Source: Peronospora farinosa
Lineage: Eukaryota > Oomycota > Peronosporomycetes > Peronosporales > Peronosporaceae
Direction: 5' to 3'
Assembly (NCBI GenBank): GCA_947646735.1
Contig: CANTFK010000662.1
Location: 1-29,531, forward strand
Length of the DNA: 29,531 bases
Shown piece after piece: positions 9,293-19,709 of this stretch. The position numbers were made by a program, and so were the translations under genes. Every line of letters starts with the position of its first letter. Within the stretch, counting starts at the first letter, position 1. Under the pieces are notes generated by a model. That model saw only the letters and a program-made list of their open reading frames with translations, had not been told where the DNA came from and ran no database searches.

Positions 9293-9414
9293 ATCAGATC
9301 GCGGTACTACTAATTAGTATCGGACCGCGTTACTAAATAATTAGTATCGGACCGCGTTACTAAATAATTAGTATCGGATCGCGGTACTAATAATTAGTAT
9401 CGGATCGCGGTCCG
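9293..9414. repeat. Tandem repeat in LTR B, 5 units
   Basis: The same ~26-bp unit as in LTR A (1361-1692) occurs here in five copies; two carry GGACCGCG in place of GGATCGCG. The first and last units match the first and last units in LTR A, so the difference arose by expansion or contraction inside the array. Confidence 0.85.
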
Positions 9415-9795
9415 CCGGATCACGACTTGTCCTCTTCACCGTTTCTCGGGTCATGTGAAATGGTACATCTATATGACATGTCATGTCCACCTCATTCCAG
9501 TCTTCCATAGCGACGTGATCTACACCAGACCGTCTTCTACATACTTGGATGTACCAATCCTCCTTCTTAGCGATCGCGTTCACGCGGATCGCCATCGAAA
9601 AATACCGTAGATCGCAATTGCGTAGTTTCTAGGCCATAGTTAACTCCACATAGAACTACAAACTCTACCATTCACTGTTTTCCATCCCATTTGCCATCAT
9701 CTCGAAACTTTTCTGCGAGATCGCAATTCATCAATATTGGCCATTACGGACTTAGCCGAAAATACTTCGCCAAATTCACTCCTTCCTTCACCACA

Positions 9796-10914
9796 ATACG
9801 GGATAATCTACTTCCCTCAGTTCGTACAGGATGGACGCATAGATGGAGTAGTCTTCCAGGAACCGACTGTAATAGTTGAGACTTCCGAGAAACGACTGCA
9901 TAGCTTTTGGGGTGATGGGCAACGTAGATCCACCATAACTGGAGTAACCTAAATTGGTCGTCCTTCCCTTCGCAGATACTTATTGGCCAGCCTAGTCTAC
10001 CTTTTGACAGCCTCATAAAGTTTTGGCCGCGCTAATCAATATATTCCACTTGTCACACACCTCCAAAAGTCGTTCCACTTTTACGCATAAGTCATCCCAT
10101 GACTCCGAGGTCACCAAAATGTCATCGATATAGGACCTCCCTACTTATATAGACTTTTTAAGGTCCATCTCGGGATGGACTATCTCGAACAGGTCCTCTT
10201 GTTTGTCAGAGCCCGGCGCTGAGGAAATCGTAAGAATTCCATATAGAGCATTATCCAACAGCCGCTGATAGATCTGCGGCGCATTCTTTAGTCCAAACGG
10301 CATAATTTTCCACTCGAACAATCCAAACGGAGTCACAAATGCCGATATCAAACGAGCCCTCTCAGTCATACTGACTACTGGCCATGTCCAGCGAGCAATA
10401 CCATAGGACTTTGTCCAAATCTTCCAATAATTCGTTAACGAGAGGCATATAATACACCATGAGGCGTGTCAGCTCGTTCACCATCCGGTAATCGATACAC
10501 AACCTTATATCCACTCCATTCTTCTTGACGATGATCACATTGGGCTGGCCCATGGTGAGGTAGAATGCTGGATGATCTTAGACGATAGTAGGCCTGGATT
10601 AGGTCCGACAGCTTTTCCCTGAACTGAGGGGCCACTTTCCGTACACGTTGGGCGATAGGCCGTGCATTTCCCACATCGATGTCGCACACCGCTCCTCGGG
10701 CTGCCGGTGGTAACGCGTTGCCTTTTCCCATTACCAGATGTCGTTTCTGCCAAATGATCTGGCGGAGACGGTCCACTTGCTCCTTTGGAGTTACACCAGG
10801 GTCTAAAATCTGGATATCTTCCATCGTGACTTCGTCTGTAGAAGGGGCGACCTCAGGGATAATCGACTAGTTTTTGTCAATATCTTCCGCGCATAGCTCT
10901 TCCCTCTCGTGGAC
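9796..10914 (-). pseudogene. Reverse transcriptase of element II, truncated by LTR B
   Basis: On the minus strand the fragments run in the order of a Ty3/gypsy RT: a leader with RLRQIIWQKRHLV and VAPQFREKLSDLIQ, then VIIVKKNGVDIRLCIDYRMV, SLDMAS, MTERARLISAFVTPFG, MPFGLKNAPQIYQRL, the catalytic YIDD (complement of 10121-10132) in SYIDDILVTSE, and MQSFLGSLNYYSRFLEDYS. The frame breaks several times: stops near 10362 and 10145, and frameshifts near 10555 and 10016. The last codons, YELREVDYPV, abut LTR B at 9795. The expected RNase H and integrase of element II are not found on the other side of element I. Confidence 0.75.
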
Positions 10915-11465
10915 TTAGACCTGGTCATCGGCTATATTTGCCTCGGCTCCATTATCTTGTTGGCCCCTCCGCGATTGGACCTTATCCATCCCGAACTCGT
11001 CAATTCTTGGGGCTTCTTTGCTCAGGATGACTTGTGCTGGTTGGTTCCCATCAAAAGTATCTTCTCCTACCTCTGAGTCCGGCAGTGCTGACTCGGGGCT
11101 CCTCGGATGAACACCCAGCACTGTCGTAACCACGAGGCATGGGATCCTGTTCGTGACAATATTCTTTCTGGGGTCTTTTACTGAGGGTTTTGACCATGTG
11201 ACCTTGGTATCCTTCTTCTTGAAAGGGTTCGTAGTCTTCTTTGTCAGTGGTAGCTTGGTATGCCAGGGTTTGGCATTCAACATACCTCCTACACAAATCC
11301 TTGAGATCGAGGGACCCGGTCCTTGGTTAGCCAAATGCCCAGTTTGGTGTCTACATGCAGAATTAAATTCTTGTCATTAACATTGGTGACCCTTAAACAC
11401 TGGCGTCGTCCATACCCCTGTACCATTGTAGTCACCCATCGTTCTCCACGGGGAATCCATAATTT
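10915..11465 (-). pseudogene. Protease-RT linker region of element II
   Basis: A frame of 139 codons (11334 to 10915) rich in Lys, Pro and Ser, plus flanking pieces in other frames, joins the protease to the RT. No known domain is visible. The position and the shared strand identify it as pol linker sequence. Confidence 0.5.
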
Positions 11466-12190
11466 CTACTGATCTGATACAAACCTCTTCAACGGAACCT
11501 CCACGTACTTGGTCGCTGGAAATTTTACATACTGGACCGATTTCACTTCAGAAATGTGTCTTGTAGACAAGGTCTTGCGACCTGCCATCTGGATTCGCAC
11601 TTTATCTTGTAAGCAAATGGTTCCATCTGCCATGTCCAATCGTATTCCGGCTGGCACCATAAAATCCGTTTCCAAGAGTGCATCCTGACCAACTAGGGAA
11701 CCATCCCATACATCGAAAAAATATACCAATATCCCGTTCAGCGTATTCTTCATCTTTGTCCGTCCTTTCGTCGTATAACAACTTCTCCAATACCCACACA
11801 CTCTTGTCTCTCGCTCGTATCGATTTGGCTGCCTACCTCACGAGCAAAGGCGGTATCCGAAATAGATACCTCGGCACCGGAATCGAAGAGCAGATCGCGC
11901 AAGTTTTGTTGACCTTCCCAGAGGCCCTTTTTTTGTTTGAACCACTTTTTTGGAGCATGATGTTTCCAGTATCCTCTTGATTCTCCCGGCAATAATTCCA
12001 GCATCATAACCGGCTCTTCCCGTGTATATTCATTGGATATACGTGCATTGGCCACAACAGCTAAAGAATTAATACAAAAGTCCGATGTATTTCCAACCAA
12101 TTCTCTCTTCTTAACTAAATTTTGCACCGGATGCTTTTTCAAAAATGCATAAATGTAGCAATTAGAACGCTCGGCTCGTACCAGATTCAA
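11466..12190 (-). pseudogene. Aspartic protease of element II
   Basis: The catalytic motif reads LLFDSGAEVSIS (around 11862-11890 on the complement), the retropepsin-like active site that cleaves the Gag-Pol precursor. Downstream, in a shifted frame, VGQDALLETDFMVPAGIRLD gives the second part of the fold. The frame changes between about 11750 and 11800, so no continuous protease can be read. It follows the gag zinc knuckles and precedes the pol linker. Confidence 0.75.
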
Positions 12191-12203
12191 ACTGGCGAGC
12201 GTC

Positions 12204-14693
12204 CTAATTTAACATCTTCTCGGCAGCCTCCGGCAGCTGCCTCGCGTGCTTGGTCGGGTTGTACCATTGGCAAATCAAGTTGTAGAACGCTTCCATCTGG
12301 CACTTCTCCGCGTCGTGGATCTCGTTACAACCGCGACACACAAACAAGCAGCGGTCGGACGGCCGGGTGACCCTTCTTTCCACATCGTTCGCATGACAGT
12401 CGCTTCCAACAGTCCAGGTCCCAATGCTTCTTGGATCCACAATGGGTACACTTCGACAGCGAGGCCTCTGGGCCCGGTCTTTGTCCGGGGCCCTCTGGTG
12501 CACATCGGCCCCGATCTGGATTCGGGTCCTGATTGTCTCGATGGTAATCCACGTCCCGAGTCCTACCAGTGTGGGCTTTGGTCGCCGCCGCATAAATTCG
12601 TCTCAGGTCTCCCTCCGCCTCAGATCCACTGGAGCTGAACTCTTGCTCAACTTCACTTCCTGATGTAGCTCGGATGGCTTGGACAGGACGTCTTGGTTGA
12701 TTTTTGATATACTCTTGGTCAGGGGGGGGGGGGTCGGGGCCTTTTGACGAAACTTGCTGGAGCCGAACACGCCCTTTCCGTGACGCGCCATCTCTCGCTG
12801 GCGAGCTAGCAGAACTTCTTCTAGGTCATCTGCATCCGAAATTCTAAGCATGGTGAGCTGGTCCGCCAGTTCGCGATCGTCAAAGTTTCCACGTAATGTT
12901 CTACACGCTCACGTTTCACCTGAGCGGGGCCCATCTTAATTTTCAATTTGGCTCTGAGCTCCGCCACGTTCAAACCGATAAGTATTCCAGTGGTGACTCG
13001 TCAGATCTCTTCCTTGCGTAATAATACTGTTCGGCCACAGACACACCTAGGCCGCAGAAGTGGGCTTAAAATTCTTGCAAAAGTAGCTTCTAGTCGCCAC
13101 GTACCGTCCTACCCAGTTGTCGGTACCAGTTCTGAGCGGGACCCGTGAGTAGGCTCCCAAAAATAAGACATTTCTCACTGTCTGGGGCCTGGTCTCGGAT
13201 AAACGCAGTCTTCGCTTTGGCGCACCAGCTTCGGGCACGGTCCTCAATATTTACCCATCCATTAAAGTTTTAGGTCCGATGAGGCCGACACTCGTATATG
13301 GGAAGTAAGCGTAGGGGCCCCGCCTGCTGTAGCCGTGGCCACAGTCGCTCGTGCCGAGGTAGCCGGAAACGTCAAATTATCCGGATTGTACTCTCCATTA
13401 GAAGACTCTGCTGACTCCATATCCACATCCGGAAATTCGCGTGGTTACCCCGGGTGATAGGCTCTCTGGGAGGGCCTGGGGTAAAGTGACCCTCGGCCCA
13501 TCATGATCTGCCCCCTTTCCGATGCATTTCGGGTGAGCCCCTGATCCTCTAGGAACTTATCCACCGCCTTTTCGAAATATGACTGGAGCGCACCAGGGGA
13601 ATCTGCCTCAGGCTTTACATTCTGATCAATTCCTGTGTCCAGCGACCCTGGCTTCACTTTGCACCGGGCCCTTGTCACATCTTTGCGTGCTTGTGGCTGG
13701 GCCCTCGGGATCGCTGCATCCATCTCTCCTGTTTCGCGAATTCGTGCTTCGAGCAACGCTGCACCAAATGGCCCCAGCTGCATCCGATCCACTGTATCCA
13801 TTAGGGCCGAGACCATAGACGAAGTGGCCGACTCGTACTGGGACCTCGGTGGTGACCATCGTGGAAACCTGCTGAAGAGCCTAGGCCAGGAACAGATGCT
13901 GTGCCCACGTGACGGGGTACCTCCTTGTGGGGAATCTCGCCCACTAACGCCTTGATATGACCATGCAAGGCCACCAGGGTCTTCTTCAGGGTCTCGAACC
14001 CGAAATCGAAGAGGGTCTCAGCGGTAAAATTTCCAGCGGCCATCCCGGCTTCGTGAAGCAGGTATATCAGGGCCTTGAGGGCCTTCAGGTCTGTCGTTGC
14101 GATGGGCAGGGTCGTTATCGGGCCATGTACCTGGTCTAGTAGCTTGACCTTGAGCGTCTTCATCACCGGGTCCTTTCGCAAAAACGTCTTCAACTTACTC
14201 TGGTGATATGCTTCTTCCAGGTCCTTTTTTGTCCAGTCCTTACTAGCCACACCTTGGCTCTCTCCCGACTCGTCCGTCGTGTCTCCGCCTGTTGGTGCCT
14301 TCATCTTAGTATGCTTCTTTTGCTTGTCTTTGGGCACCGATGTTTCTTGAGTAGTGGCTTGGGAGACTTGTTTCGAGGTCCATTGTTTTTTAGCTTTCGC
14401 TGTCAAACTTGGGACCCCTGGACCATCTTATTTATTATGGCCCAAGTTGTTTTCTTCAACGAAGACGTAAGGGGGAGAATTTTGTGGCTTTCCTTCATAT
14501 TCCCCCCTGACCTCAATAGCAGAGCTTCTTACCAGACTCTGCACGTCCTCCGATCCTTCTTCCTTCTTGATCACTGGCGATCCGGTTTCCAGTGTCTTGG
14601 TCGTCCTTTGGTCCATCTTGACCGTTGTCTTATCTTCTTTGTGGGACACACGGTGAATTCCGCGTCTCCCGAAGATCCGGGCACGCTCACCAT
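12204..14693 (-). pseudogene. Gag of element II with three zinc knuckles
   Basis: The frame starts MVSVPGSSGD at the LTR C edge (ATG on the complement of 14691-14693), shifts frame near 14655, and has a TAA at 14428-14430. It continues with a Lys-rich part and KALKALIYLLHEAGM. Further on come a capsid-like segment with GPAQNWYRQLGR and YYYARKRSDESPLEYL, then LRISDADDLEEVLLARQ. The C terminus has three CCHC-type knuckles: CTHCGSKKHWDLDC, CERCGKKGHPADRC (read across a frameshift) and CRGCNEIHDAEKC. A run of 12 G at 12722-12733 is one likely site of frame loss. Gag would form the particle and bind element RNA. Confidence 0.75.
14675..14692 (-). promoter_or_regulatory. Primer-binding-site candidate of element II overlapping the gag start
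   Basis: TGGTGAGCGTGCCCGGAT follows the LTR C end on the minus strand and differs from the element I site by one base, although the neighbouring LTR sequence has diverged strongly. It also encodes VSVPGS of gag. Confidence 0.45.
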
Positions 14694-15126
14694 TGTGGTG
14701 GAGGGGATTCTCAAACAACGTGAGAGAACCACAAACACACATAGCGCCGTACTGCCGACTTACGGAGGGGGTACCCCGATATCGTGTCGCGTCAACCTTG
14801 GGTCTCACCTTGTGTACCCGTCGGCTTGGCTGGTCTTGCTCCTCGTTAGACCCAGAAGACTTATAGACTTGGTCCTTATGTGGAGGGACTTGGGTGCCCA
14901 CGAGTGAATATACTTCACTCGAGCCCGGGGTTCTTGGGCTCGATTGACTGAGTCGAGAGCAATGCACCTGGTACTATGTACCCCTTTCAGTGGCTAACGG
15001 TTTCTTGGTCTTTCGACCCCTTTTCTTGTTCCCCGCAGGGAAACCGCTTCCTGTAGCGGGTGTTGGATGTTTTGACACCTCAGTCCAACTATCCTGAGGT
15101 CTAACTTGCGTTGCTTGAGCTGTCAC

Positions 15127-15174
15127 CTTACCTGACGCCGGGGGCCAAAGGGTATCCCGCCCGGAAGAGGTAAG
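15127..15174. other. LTR C hairpin motif
   Basis: CTTACCT (15127-15133) pairs with AGGTAAG (15168-15174), with a further GTC/GAC beyond a small internal loop. The inner stem is CCGGG/CCCGG around GGGCCAAAGGGTATCCCG. The outer stem sequence is unrelated to that of LTR A but is equally paired. Confidence 0.75.
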
Positions 15175-15402
15175 CGACGTAAAAGCTAAGAGGAGGCGCT
15201 TGGAGCTGCCACGTGTAAAGCAAATTCGAGTGTGTTTTTTATCTTATACTTTGTATGCTTTTTCTTGCTTAACCCTAACCCTTCGCTCTGGATAGCGCCC
15301 CGTGTCGACTCTTGGAGGAAGAACTGGATCCTTAGTACCTGTACTTTGTGTAAGCTTCGGGGTTTCATGTACCGTTTCTGCATCCTCGGGCATTGGGCTC
15401 GG

Positions 15403-15451
15403 TACCCTGGGCCCTGTACCCTGTACCCTTTACCCTTTACCCTGGGCCCTT
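15403..15451. repeat. 7-bp tandem repeat, seven units
   Basis: Seven consecutive heptamers of the types TACCCTG, GGCCCTG, TACCCTT and GGCCCTT are present inside the outer part of LTR C. The period equals that of a CCCTAAA telomere repeat but the sequence differs. Confidence 0.7.
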
Positions 15452-15662
15452 GGACATTGGGGCCTTGTACCTTGAGGCATTGGTGCCTGTACTGGCTTTG
15501 CATTGTTGGGTCCTTATATACTTCATGAGCCTGGGGCCTGGTGTGAGGTTGTGGATCTGCGAGGCCGTGTTGTTGTCAATCTTTCGAGGAAGTGACTAGA
15601 AATTATATTGCCCTTTGTTCATATATCTTTTTGTGCCCTGATTTCCTTGGTACTTCTTCACA

Positions 15663-16980
15663 GCTTGCTGCTATGCCAAACTTGCTGCTGGTGCAAAGGC
15701 AGCCAGCAAAAGGTCGCCCAACCCGAAGGGAGGTGCGAAAAACCAGCGTGCACGACGCACGGGTTCAGCATCTGCCCAAGATGGGTCGGGAAATGTGGGA
15801 GGGCAGTAGGGGCGGGATGCCCTACTGTTGCGGACTCTGAAGCTACCCCTAAGTCCAGAGTGATCGAAAAAATGGGTAGCATAGTCCCTGAGGTACCGAA
15901 AGGTCGGACCTCAACACTTTTGGTCTATAGCGCTCGAGTACGAGGCTATGACCAAGTGATGACCCTTCTCGTGGATTCGGGTGCATCACAGAATTTTGTA
16001 AAACTCGCGGCTCTGAAAAAGATTCCGGCGAGTTATGAGTCGTTTTGCCAGATGGCAAGCGAGAAGAGGCGACCGTTCGTTTAGCGAACGGCGCGCTCGT
16101 TAAATCGGAGGGAGTTCAAGTTGAACCCGCCTTCAGTTTCAGTGACTTCTCTTGTAAAGAGAAGTTCACAGTGCTAGGTATGGAGAGTCCGTATGACCTC
16201 ATCCTAGGCATACCTTGGTTGGCTAAACACCAAACATGGATTGCATGGCGTACACGCACAGTCGCTAACTCTACGCATGACACCGGAAAGGATGTGCTCC
16301 TGCAAGCGGCTTATGCAATTGATGCTGTGTTAAACGCAGTCGAGGGTGCGATGACGGAATGTCAATCCGCACCAGGAACTACCCAGCTAGTTGAGCCTGG
16401 ATTAGTTAGAAGTTCCCTGACAGAAAGTCAGGTGACACAAATTCCTACCCAGCTCAAGAAGACTGGTGTAGTGAATGGGGCGATGACAGGTAGTCATGCG
16501 TCCAATGGTCCTCTACAGAGCCAAGAGCCTGTGGCAGTTGATGGTGGGCTGACAGGAAGTCAAGCGCCACAAGAACCGGCACAGAGCCTTGAGCCTGGGG
16601 CGGTTGGAAATAGTGCGTTAGCTGAGATAGCAACGACACCTTCTTCCAGGTCAAAGGTCGTGGTGACTCGAAGAACGAGCACCAGACGTATTAAGACGAT
16701 CAAGGGCACGTCGAAACGAGTGACCCTTGGATCAGTCTCGGTCCAAGAGGACGGACCTACGAACGAGTTGTTCGAGGCCGTCGAAGACAAAATGCCGGAG
16801 GCATCCTCAGCTGAGGTACTCCAACTTGTCTTGGCATCTGCCGAGGAGATAGTAAATCTCTCGGAGATGACGTGGGATCTGTTACTGTCCGAAAAAAAAG
16901 GAAAGAAAGATCCACGACATAGTCGCACCAGTTCCAGAAGAGAACGTGGTGGGCTGTTGCTCTTCATCCACAATGGATGA
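15663..16980 (+). pseudogene. Gag C-terminal part and protease of element III
   Basis: The frame through 16083 holds a Cys-rich stretch and then the protease site LLVDSGASQNFV (catalytic Asp codon 15974-15976). A frameshift near 16050-16080 moves the reading to 16045-16980, with LANGALVKSEGV and LGIPWLAKHQTWI, the rest of the fold. A low-complexity linker with three or four imperfect repeats follows (TESQVTQIPTQL, TGSHASNGPLQS, TGSQAPQEPAQS). The element lacks its 5' LTR and most of gag; the coding-like sequence begins just after LTR C, which may have interrupted it. Element III belongs to the common oomycete Ty3/gypsy type with a C-terminal chromodomain, not to the lineage of elements I and II. 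Confidence 0.7.
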
Positions 16981-18549
16981 GAGCGTCTTGGAGACCGACA
17001 AAAAGAAACGGTTCGCTGCTCGAGGCTGGATATCCTTAAAGGACAGCCCGTTCTATGATGTTCTGTGAAAACACCGTGATGTGTTTCCAGCAGAAGTGCC
17101 GAGCCGCCTACCGTCCGATAGGGGCATCAGGCACGAAATTGAACTGGAGCCTGGCACCAAGTATTGGGTGACCAGGCAATGGCCGTTGCCGAAGGAACAA
17201 GTCGATTACATCGATGAGTTCTTCGAAAAGCGAGCTAAGGCGGGACATGTACGTGAGAGCAAGTCGCCTCACTGCAGCCCGACCTTCTGTGTGCGTAAAG
17301 CCACGGGTGGATGGCGCGTGGTTCATGCTTATAATAAGCTAAACACGGCCACCATCCCGGCGCAAACGCCGATCCTGCGGAAAGATGTCTTGTTGAAATC
17401 CATGGGAACGTCAACTATCTTTTTCGCGTTGGATCTGAAGGATGGCTACTATCAAGTTCTCATCAGAGATACTGGTGTAGCCAAAACGGCAGTAAGCACC
17501 CCAAGCAGTATGCTGTGGGAGTGGCTTGTGATGCCACAAGGGTTGAAAAATGCTCCGGCAACATTTAACCAAGTGGTGGCTCACGTGATGCGTCAGCACC
17601 GTGCCTACGCGCCCCATTAATTTGACGATGTATTCGTGCATAGTAGGGTGGAGGACGGTCTGAGCGCGATAGAGTCTCACAAGCGTCATTTAGATGCTGT
17701 GTTGCAGACTCTGGGTGACGCCCGATTATACGTGAACTTTCAAAAGTGCGTAATAGGGTTCCCCGAGATACCTGTGCTGGCTGCATCGTAAGTACACATG
17801 GTGTACGAGCAGACCCAGAAAAGGTAAAGGCTGTAAAGGAATGGCCAGTCCCACGTCATGTGAAGGATCTGCGCCAATTCCTTGGGCTCGCTAATTACTT
17901 GCATAAGTACAGCAAGAATTATGCGGAGCAGACTAAGCCATTGTCTGACCTTTTGAAAAAGGATGCAGAATGGACTTGGTTAAAGGAACAAGAAGATGCG
18001 TTCAATTCAGTGAAGCAATCTCTTGTAGAGGCACCGGTCTTGGCATTGCCAGACGCGGATAAGTCCTTTATCGTCGTCTGCGATGCAAGCAATTTTGCAA
18101 TCGGCAGCGCGCTCATGCAGAAGGATGACAACGGCGTTGACCGTGTCATTTCGTATCAGTCTCGGCTTTTAAAAGACGAAGAGCTGAATTACCCTGTGCA
18201 TGACAAAGATCTACTTTCAATAAAGTATTCCTTTGTGAAGTTTTGGGTGCATCTCTTGGGCACCGAACCTTTTGTGGTTTATACGGATCACGCATCACTG
18301 CGGACCGCTATAAATTCACCGCACCTCTCGCCGAGAATGGCGAGATGGCTAACATTCTTCTCTGAATTTAATTTCAAAGTTGAATATAAGCCGGGTAAGT
18401 CGGATGTCTTGGCTGACGCGGTATCGCGCAGACCAGACTTCGAGACAAGACACCAGGAAAGTGTGTCTCATGCGAAAGAACAAGTTGAGTCGTCAACATT
18501 GGAAGCCATGAAGGCCTACCATGTGACGAGCTCAATGGATTCAAGATAA
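16973..18549 (+). pseudogene. Reverse transcriptase and RNase H of element III
   Basis: The RT runs from FPAEVPSRLPSDRGIRHEIE through SPHCSPTFCVRKATGGWRVV, FFALDLKDGYYQV and MPQGLKNAPATFNQVV. A TGA at 17066-17068 lies upstream of this, and the catalytic YFDD is broken: its Tyr codon is TAA (17618-17620) followed by FDD. A frameshift near 17775 leads into RQFLGLANYLHKYSKNYA and the RNase H: FIVVCDASNFAIGSA, NYPVHDKDLLSIKYS, FVVYTDHASL and KSDVLADAVSR. In RNase H the usual catalytic Glu in HDKEL is Asp (codon 18208-18210). Strand, order and spacing match an intact pol, so this is one decayed gene. Confidence 0.8.
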
Positions 18550-19644
18550 AGAAGTGCTACAGTCAGGACGAACATTGTCGCCTGCTGTTGGATCATTTTG
18601 GTGGACGAAAGGTTACCCTTCCGTCGCACCTCAAAGCAAAACTAAATTGCTTTAGTTACAGTGATGGCCTGTTATGGCATCAACTGTCACCCTGTGATCC
18701 CTTGAGAATCTATGTCCCTCATGACACAGATCTCAAGCTGATGATACTTCACGAGTGCCATGATGCGCCATCTAGTGGGCATCTGGGCCGTGAAAAGACA
18801 TTCTTACGAGTGTCAGAGTAATTATGGTGGCCCCACCTGTACCGGTGGGTGGCCAACTATATTCGCTCTTGCGAAGAGTTTCAGCGCATAAAAAAGCCCA
18901 CACCTTCGAAAAGTGCCCCACTGAAGCCACCGCCGATTCCAACTGAATGTTGGAAGTCGGTCAGTTTGGACTTCATGTTTGGCTTACCGCATGACCATAA
19001 AGGCGGACAAGGATCGTTATCTTTGTAGACAGACAGAGCAAGATGGTGCATTTGGCACCAAGATCTCAGGAAAAGAGGCTGGGCTCTCGTATCTGGATCA
19101 TATGTATCGACTACACAGGATGCTCGAGTCCATAGTCTCGTATCGAGATCCGCGTTTTACGTCGAACTTTTGGCGACATGTGTTTGAACCGATGGGAAGC
19201 AAGCTCCACATGTCAACCGCTGATCATCCCCAAACTGATGGCCAAACAGAACGGGCCAATCGAGTCGTGGCGGATTTTTTGCGTACAATAGCGACTCCTA
19301 AAGAATGGAGCAAGCAATTGCCATTCGTGGAGTTCTCTTTCAATAAAAGTGTTCACGCCAGTACGGGTGAAACACCGTTTTACATTAACGGACTGCGTCA
19401 TCCTCGAACGCCAGTCTCGTTTGTACGCAGCCCGCGTCTTAGTGGGGGAGGGCCCCTCACTTCGCTCGGTGCGAATGCCAAAGAGGGTCATAAATGCACT
19501 AGTGTCAATGCTAGTTCAGCAGTGGTCACGACACCTGTAAGTGTTAATGAGGAGGCACGACAAGAAATGCCAGTGCTCCTTGACGATGACACTATGTGTT
19601 ATCAACAGCGTCGACCCATGAACGACCTCTTGGAGGCGTCATAG
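18550..19644 (+). pseudogene. Integrase of element III
   Basis: The zinc domain reads HECHDAPSSGHLGREKT, then a TAA in place of the residue before LWWPHLYRWV, and SCEEFQRIK in place of a CxxC pair (the second Cys codon is TTT, 18879-18881). The core has SVSLDFMFGLP, then frameshifts near 19020 and 19100. The usual SDRDPRF appears as SYRDPRF (Asp codon changed to TAT at 19141-19143), followed by an intact QTDGQTERANR with the catalytic Glu. A 60-residue non-conserved tail follows and ends at TAG 19642-19644. The gene cannot make an active integrase. Confidence 0.75.
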
Positions 19645-19709
19645 GCGAGCTGGATGCTAAAAGCATGAGCGATTAGCGATTAGCCATCACACGTTAATTT
19701 CGTAACGCG

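Larger units (their letters stand above)
8566..9795 (-). mobile_element. LTR B of element I (5' LTR), inserted in the RT of element II
   Basis: The LTR has the same ends as LTR A (TGTGGTGG on the left, CCACA on the right) and aligns with it throughout. On the minus strand it is followed by the candidate primer site and gag, so it is a 5' LTR. Its upstream border interrupts the element II pol frame directly after codons for YELREVDYPV. No target-site duplication matches between its right flank and the left flank of LTR A. Confidence 0.8.
14694..15662 (-). mobile_element. LTR C, 5' LTR of element II
   Basis: The plus strand begins TGTGGTGG and contains the conserved block CGGAGGGGGTACCCCGAT and the GGCCAAA hairpin, as in LTRs A, B and D. 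On the minus strand it is followed by gag. The outer border is not certain: TTCACA at 15657-15662 gives a plausible TG..CA end, directly before element III coding sequence begins. No partner 3' LTR of this type is in the window. Confidence 0.65.

Noticed and set aside
15274..15286. Interstitial telomere at CCCTAACCCTT.
   Set aside because: Fewer than two full units, and the period differs from the 7-bp repeat nearby.
14203..15528. Plus-strand frames across gag of element II and LTR C.
   Set aside because: They are shadows of the minus-strand gag and of low-complexity LTR sequence, with no domain.
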